Positions 58,992 to 64,000 of a stretch of DNA of 64,000 bases are shown in pieces. The position numbers and the translations under genes were made by a program. This DNA comes from Argopecten irradians (taxonomy: Eukaryota > Mollusca > Bivalvia > Pectinida > Pectinidae): contig NC_091134.1 in NCBI RefSeq assembly GCF_041381155.1, positions 9,518,755 through 9,582,754 of the forward strand. Direction: 5' to 3'. The notes under the pieces were generated by a model. The model ran no database searches and was not told where the DNA came from. It saw only the letters and a list, made by a program, of their open reading frames with translations. The first letter of the stretch is position 1. Each line of letters begins with the position of its first letter.

Positions 58992-60873
58992 TATACCTCA
59001 AGTGAGAATCCTACATTCTGATTGGTAGAGAGATATTTGGTATTTTACACTATCACACGGCAGGTAACATTAGAACAATAGGAAACAATAGACACGTTCG
59101 TAGCAACCCCCTAGCAACGGGTGATAGTGTATTTAACAGTGCAAAATATTAACCGCCCGAAAAAGATGCGCACTCGTTTCTTTTTTCGACGCCATCTTTG
59201 TTTTTTGAAGCGACGCTTCAAAATTTATATGGAGCTATTTAGTAATAGTTTAGCCAAATTAGTCTGTTTATCAATAAAAAAATAATATTAAGGAAGGAGC
59301 TTTCCGTTCACGTCTTTTAGGTTACCGTCAAAGCGCTATATGTTGGTTTTTATGAACCCGTCGGTGATTAGGTGAACGGAAGACATGCGATTTCAAGCGT
59401 CTTCGTGACGTTGCTAATGTTGCAAACAGACGAGAGGACGAAACCAAAATTCATTGAGATTTACAAAAACCTTAAGATTTAAACAAACACAGGAGACAAG
59501 ACAACAAGAATTTTCACTAAATGCGTATTGTGAGTATTCTTTTTTATAATGCAATGATAGTTAGCGCTATTGAGTAGAAGCTGATAAGCTATTCTACTGC
59601 CGACGGTGATTGTTCGACTTTTGCTAAAATCAGTTCATTGAGTTAAAATGTTTCAATAGATTACAAATACTTGAAAACTACTTTTGTTTCTAGACTTTTG
59701 GTATAATAAAATAAATACTTTCGCCTCGGGTGACAGTGATATCCTCGGGGTGACACTAGGCACTGTCACCCTCTAATGCAGGTAGCATTTATATATTATT
59801 ATACCTCAAGCGAGAATCCGTCATTCTGATTGGTCGAGAGATATTTGGTATTTTACACTATTACACGGCAGGTAACATTAGAACAATAGGAAACAATAGA
59901 CACGTTTGTAGCAACCCCCTAGCAACGGGTGATAGTGCATTTTTGTCAGTATACAGTTATTGAATGGGTATGAGGGAAATAGCATAGCACTTTTATTGTC
60001 CCCCGAGACATAAGCGAAGCCGAGGGAAATAGTTGTGTCAAGGGGGACAATAAAAGTGATATTTCCCGAATAAACCCATTCAATAAGTGTTTTATCATAC
60101 CGTTGAGACAAATGCTATAACATATAACCCATTGATATTTTCACTTGTTCCACATTCCATATCATCGATAGTGCCCAGTGATTTTTCTCGTAGGTAGTCC
60201 TTTAAAATATTAACTGCTGTTTTTACAACTTGCTGTGTATTTCCACTGTCCCTTTAGGTCAACAATTTTTCGAGAGATTCCTCGTCTAGGCCATGTTGTA
60301 CAAGTTGTCGTCTGCAGCGTCTTATCTAGATCACCTGATCTCTTTGTGTTTTTTCGTTGGAAATGAGATACAGTCAGAGAGGTTCCGAATGAAGTACTCC
60401 CAATGCGTTATCCAATCAAATTCATGATTAAGCAAAAGTCCGCGAAAATTTGAATGCAGGTAAATAGCTCATTTTCAGGTTAATAGTTCGAATGACTATT
60501 TACCCGGTAAATAGCGGTTTAAAACGACTGGATTACGATTGGATTTGAATAGCATTTCTATTCTCTACTCTTTATATAGTGAAAAGGAAGCAAAGGTATA
60601 ATGATTAGCGCTACTGAGTAGAAGCTGATATGCTATTCTACTGCCGCCGGTGACTGTTCGACTTTTGCTAAAATCAGTTACAATGTTTCAATAGATTGCA
60701 AATACTTGAAAACTAGTTTTGTTTCTAGACTTTTAGTATAATAAAATAAATACTACCTGCATGTATATAGAGGGTGACAGTGCCTAGTGTCACCCCTCGG
60801 AATATCACTGTCACCCTCGACTTCGCCTCGGGTGACAGTGATATCCTCGGGGCGACACTAGGCACTATCAACC
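58992..60873 (+). mobile_element. Tandem pair of foldback-bearing elements (TATACCTCAAG family)
   Basis: Block A (TATACCTCAAG(T/C)GAGAATCC, ATTCTGATTGGT, TATTTGGTATTTTACACTAT, AACCCCCTAGCAACGGGTGATAG) starts at 58,992 and again at 59,800. Block B (TAGCGCTA.TGAGTAGAAGCTG, TATTCTACTGCCG, GACTTTTGCTAAAATCAGTT, GACTTTT.GTATAATAAAATAAATACT) occurs at about 59,560 and 60,605. The order is A-B-A-B. The first B ends with CTTCGCCTCGGGTGACAGTG..., the second with a full foldback of that sequence (60,767-60,873). Another foldback lies at 59,957-60,091 (TTATTGAATGGGT / ACCCATTCAATAA ends, inner TTTTATTGTCCCCC / GGGGGACAATAAAA). No protein-coding capacity is evident. Confidence 0.65.
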
Positions 60874-61299
60874 TAAAAAAATGAGGTCTGAAATCCGGAT
60901 TTTAATAGTGTGTGCCCGGAAACCTGTCGTTTTGAGCTTAACTCTCAAGATGCAGATAATGCAAATGGTCTTAAACGATCGAAGAGATATCAAAGTAAGA
61001 GAAAATAGCACCGATTTAAAAAGAAAAAGAAATCAAGTCCCACGCGCAGATTTCTACCTCCCATGACCTGTGCGTAACGTGGTGACATTTAGGGGACTTC
61101 TGGTGACTGTTTAGCTTGTTTGCAGTGTGTACTGTTTGTGATTATCGTGAAAATGGCATCAAACCGAAATCTAGATGCAAACTGCTTTCATAAATGACAT
61201 TTGTTATAACCTACTATCAGAATTGAGTCGGTTCAAATCCTGCCGGCCGTGAATGGTATAGAACTCATATAGGCATTTTAAGTTGTCGAATTCTTGAAA
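60874..61299. other. Intergenic, nothing recognised
   Basis: A 61-codon frame at 60,881-61,066 has no known domain. No repeat was matched. Confidence 0.4.
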
Positions 61300-63410
61300 T
61301 TGAAAGAAGGAGTCACAAAACATATTGTAGTCATATGTAAGTATGAAGTAATTTTAGAGATGATGCTCTACATTATCGAGACCAAAAATACGGTCATAAA
61401 TGTCTACAACGAGTAAAAAACACACTCGAAAGTAATAACAAACAATTTGAATTGCTTTATGCTTTATATATATCTAAAGGTATAATAGTGACATTACATA
61501 AAGGTTACGGAAAGTCAAAAGACGATCAGCTACAGAGGGATAACGCTATTACCAGTATTTTTTAAGATTTTTGAAATGGCTATAGCCAATAAAATTAACA
61601 AAATAATTGATTCTGATGTATTTCTTAACAAGCAGCAATCAGCGTACTAGAAAAAAAACCTTATGTAGTCTTTGTACAAAAGTCAATTTACAAGAATGTA
61701 TTTATTATAATATGGAAAATGGTTCTAATGTATTTGTTGCGTTTCTTGATAGTACCAAAGCATTCGATACCGTTTGGCACGACGGTCTACTAGTTAAATT
61801 ATATAATATTGGTCTAACAGGTATGGAATATTTTAAGGTTTATGTATACACATGTACAAAGTTCAATATTGTTTAACTGTATTACATCTGAGCCAGTCAA
61901 GATGGAGAGAGGTATTTTACAAGGAGGGGCCCTCTCCGCAAAAATGTATCGTATTGTTTTTATTAATAACCTATTGAATCAAGTCGAAAACTGTAGTAAA
62001 GGTGCATATTTAATCGATATACATGCAAATATACTTTCGCAGGCAGACGATATTAAATTGTCTTGTTAGTACAAATAGTACGAGCCTTCAAAAATGATAA
62101 GTATATGTGAAGAATACAGTAGAAAATGGAGATTTTTGTATTCAAGCTGAAAAAGTAAAATTATGGTATTTTCTGATAAGAGAACTTTAAACGTCAACTG
62201 TACATTTATTTTTTATAATAATGTTTTACCTTTTGTTTAAGAAACTAATCATCTTGGTTTTATTATGAATAGTAAACATCAATCCTTTGAAAGGATTAAA
62301 CAGGCTTGTAACAAATTAAAAAAATGGTACTATGGCATTGCTATATTCTGGTGCACACCAGTGTGCCTTGAACCCCCTTACTATTTCAAAAATTATCACA
62401 ATACAAGTTTATCCTTCTGCTCTATATGGGTGTGAGCTTTGGATGCTATCAAAACCTGATTTATTAATGCTAGAAATGCCTTAACATTTTATGATTAAGT
62501 CTTTACAAGGGTTTGACAGAAGAACTAGAACAGATGTGTGTACTTCACTAATAGGTTTGAACTCTATTGCGGTTTATATAGATATTGAAAAAATATTGTT
62601 CCTAGGCAGAGTTTGTAGAATGAAAAGAACAAATTTGATTTTTAGAATTTTCACTGTTAGATGTTTTTTGAATAATGTGACTACGTATGTGCAACAAGGT
62701 TTTGTTCCAGACATCACAAAAATACTTCAGAAACACAACTTATACGAATATGTCTTAAAATTTTTCGATGATGGATCTTTTCCTTCCAGATATTGTTGGA
62801 AGGCATTATTCCACAAATCTGTAACTATGTATGAAACAAATGCCTGGAAATTGAGAATGTCAAATGACGAAGAATTGACACGATTCTTATCATTACATGA
62901 TTGTTTAAAACCCCATTACCTTTGGAAAATAGCTCTACGTCATCCAAATTACCTTGAAAATGTAAGATATATTATGAAAATGATTGTGTCTGTACGTTTA
63001 GAAAATTATGTAATATTATGTCACTATTGTGGACACTTTTACACTGATATTGTTAGTCATATTGTTTTAAATTGTTCATTAACTGAACATAATAAGTGAT
63101 TATTTCATATGTTGAATTATATCAATTACAAATATAGATTTTATTTCATATTTATACCCTCTCTCAGATTTTGAGCTAATACATGTAATATTAGGAGGTC
63201 TCTTGGACTATACATTGGAAAGGTATGATATGGAACAATTCAGATTGATATCAGTGTATACTTTTAAAAAGATGTTCAATTTGTATATGAAGCTGATTTA
63301 CAATCACTGCAAACCTACTCGTGCATTTCTTTATGAATATATTTATATGAATATTTTGACATAGAAATATCTGAGAGAATAGTGCTTTCTTCTCTCTTTC
63401 TCTTTTTCCC

Positions 63411-63501
<91 letters not shown>

Positions 63502-63600
63502 CTGTACATATTCTTTTATGTTGTTACCATATGTATTTTCATATATTATCATTATGTACTCTTCATTTTGGAGGAAATAAAGATAACAATAATAATAATC
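61300..63600 (+). mobile_element. Decayed, 5'-truncated LINE (non-LTR retrotransposon)
   Basis: Reverse-transcriptase motifs appear in order but in different frames. Near 61,480 is KGYGKSKDD. Around 61,540-61,650 is LLPVFFKIFEMAIANKI and NKQQSAY. Motif A is FVAFLDSTKAFDTVWH (about 61,731-61,778). Motif B is GILQGGALSAKMYRIVF (about 61,910-61,960). Motif C is QADD at about 62,040, where YADD is usual. The C-terminal part (62,491-63,099) ends in a C-x2-C...H-x4-C zinc knuckle (LCHYCG...SHIVLNC), and coding similarity seems to continue in another frame to about 63,364. The 3' end is AATAAAGATAACAATAATAATAA. Several frameshifts and the missing endonuclease region make it inactive. Clade (CR1/Jockey-like) is uncertain. 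Confidence 0.85.
63414..63498. repeat. (CT)n microsatellite in LINE 3' region
   Basis: About 42 uninterrupted CT dinucleotides. They create artificial SLSL and ERER frames on the two strands. The LINE-like 3' end resumes after it. Confidence 0.97.
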
Positions 63601-63833
63601 TCAACTCGGTTGTAAATTAACTCATAATGCAGATGTACGTGCCACAAATGTAACACTAACTGACCATTTAATTCCTAATCTGATGAACCTTTAGAAACAG
63701 GTGTAGCTGACAAAGTGACCACATGTGTAAGCTATCGATCTAAGTCTACCTGGGATTTATCCCTGTGGGAAAATGACAACAGTGCCATGTGGACGATAAG
63801 GCTCAGGTTAATCTGTACTCGTATACAGCAAAT
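63601..63833. promoter_or_regulatory. 5' flank of the p24/TMED gene
   Basis: Composition becomes less AT-rich here, as expected near a promoter. No clear TATA box or other element can be assigned. Confidence 0.3.
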
Positions 63834-64000
63834 ATGGCGGTCCTTCTTCTAGCACGAGTAGTCAATATACTTGTATGGTGCACGTTTCTGCACATGGGTA
63901 AAGTTGCGATCGCCGCTGAGTACGACGATTTTGATTTTGATGGGTTACCGGGTGTACAGCACGAGTTTAAGATAGAAGTGCCGGCTGGAGGGGAGGAGTG
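63834..64000 (+). CDS. p24/TMED-family cargo receptor, N-terminal part (runs off the window)
   Basis: The frame from ATG 63,834 stays open to the window edge (55 complete codons). Residues 1-27 are a signal peptide (VVNILVWCTFLHMG...VAIAA). An acidic stretch (EYDDFDFDG) follows, then HEFKIEVPAGGEE, which matches the start of the GOLD domain in p24/TMED proteins, where the next residue is normally the first disulfide cysteine; the last two bases of the window, TG, fit a Cys codon. p24 proteins are single-pass membrane proteins that sort cargo between ER and Golgi with COPI/COPII coats. The rest (coiled coil, membrane span, tail) is outside. Subfamily cannot be assigned. Confidence 0.8.
   Translation, partial: MAVLLLARVVNILVWCTFLHMGKVAIAAEYDDFDFDGLPGVQHEFKIEVPAGGEE

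Noticed and set aside
63343-63615. Ser-Leu and Glu-Arg repeat frames
   Set aside because: Translations of the (CT)n microsatellite.

Overview
The window reads as a nuclear contig from an invertebrate animal, most likely a mollusc and probably a bivalve. It is AT-rich and has intron-bearing genes with consensus splice sites. It also carries dispersed repeats that I recognise from memory as typical of mollusc genomes: elements opening with GGTCATCTGACC and closing with TTAAGGCCC..TTGAGCC, and a tRNA-derived SINE containing 'TTTAACGTCCT'. No database was searched, so the taxonomic call is inference.

Layout. (1) 1.1-10.3 kb and 14.7-20.6 kb hold two tandem, same-strand, five-exon paralogues. They encode FAD-dependent amine-oxidase-like flavoproteins of 532 and 520 aa, both starting with a signal peptide, and all four introns have the same phases (0,1,0,1). 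The 4.4 kb between them contains a clear type I hammerhead ribozyme (about 13.01-13.07 kb). (2) 20.6-29.2 kb has no gene. It holds a 35-bp minisatellite split in two by an inserted TIR element, a SINE-like fragment and MITE-like repeats. (3) 29.2-35.6 kb is a three-exon secreted protein with a PAN/apple-like N-terminus and a C-type lectin domain; its 5.2-kb first intron contains nested transposons. (4) 41.25-44.36 kb is a two-exon ceramide-1-phosphate transfer protein (CPTP), with all known headgroup residues conserved. Its only intron contains four separate palindromic or hAT-like miniature elements. (5) 44.4-51.3 kb is repeat-rich. It includes an approximately 2-kb element built from eleven 146-bp units, each with a palindromic core. 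(6) 51.6-54.0 kb is a nine-finger C2H2 zinc-finger protein with a long, repetitive acidic/Ser-Thr-rich tail, coded in one exon. (7) 54.1-63.6 kb is almost all repeats: a second member of the GGTCATCTGAC family with a different body of about 148-bp units, two minisatellites (about 42 and 75 bp), a tandem pair of foldback-bearing elements, and a decayed LINE. (8) From 63.83 kb to the edge is the first exon of a p24/TMED-family cargo receptor.

The genes do not form a functional unit. The only clear relationship is the tandem flavoprotein duplication. The most unusual content is in the non-coding DNA: a complete hammerhead motif, nucleosome-length satellite bodies inside elements that share one head and tail, and an inferred transposition history (array, insertion and empty site) readable from three local copies.
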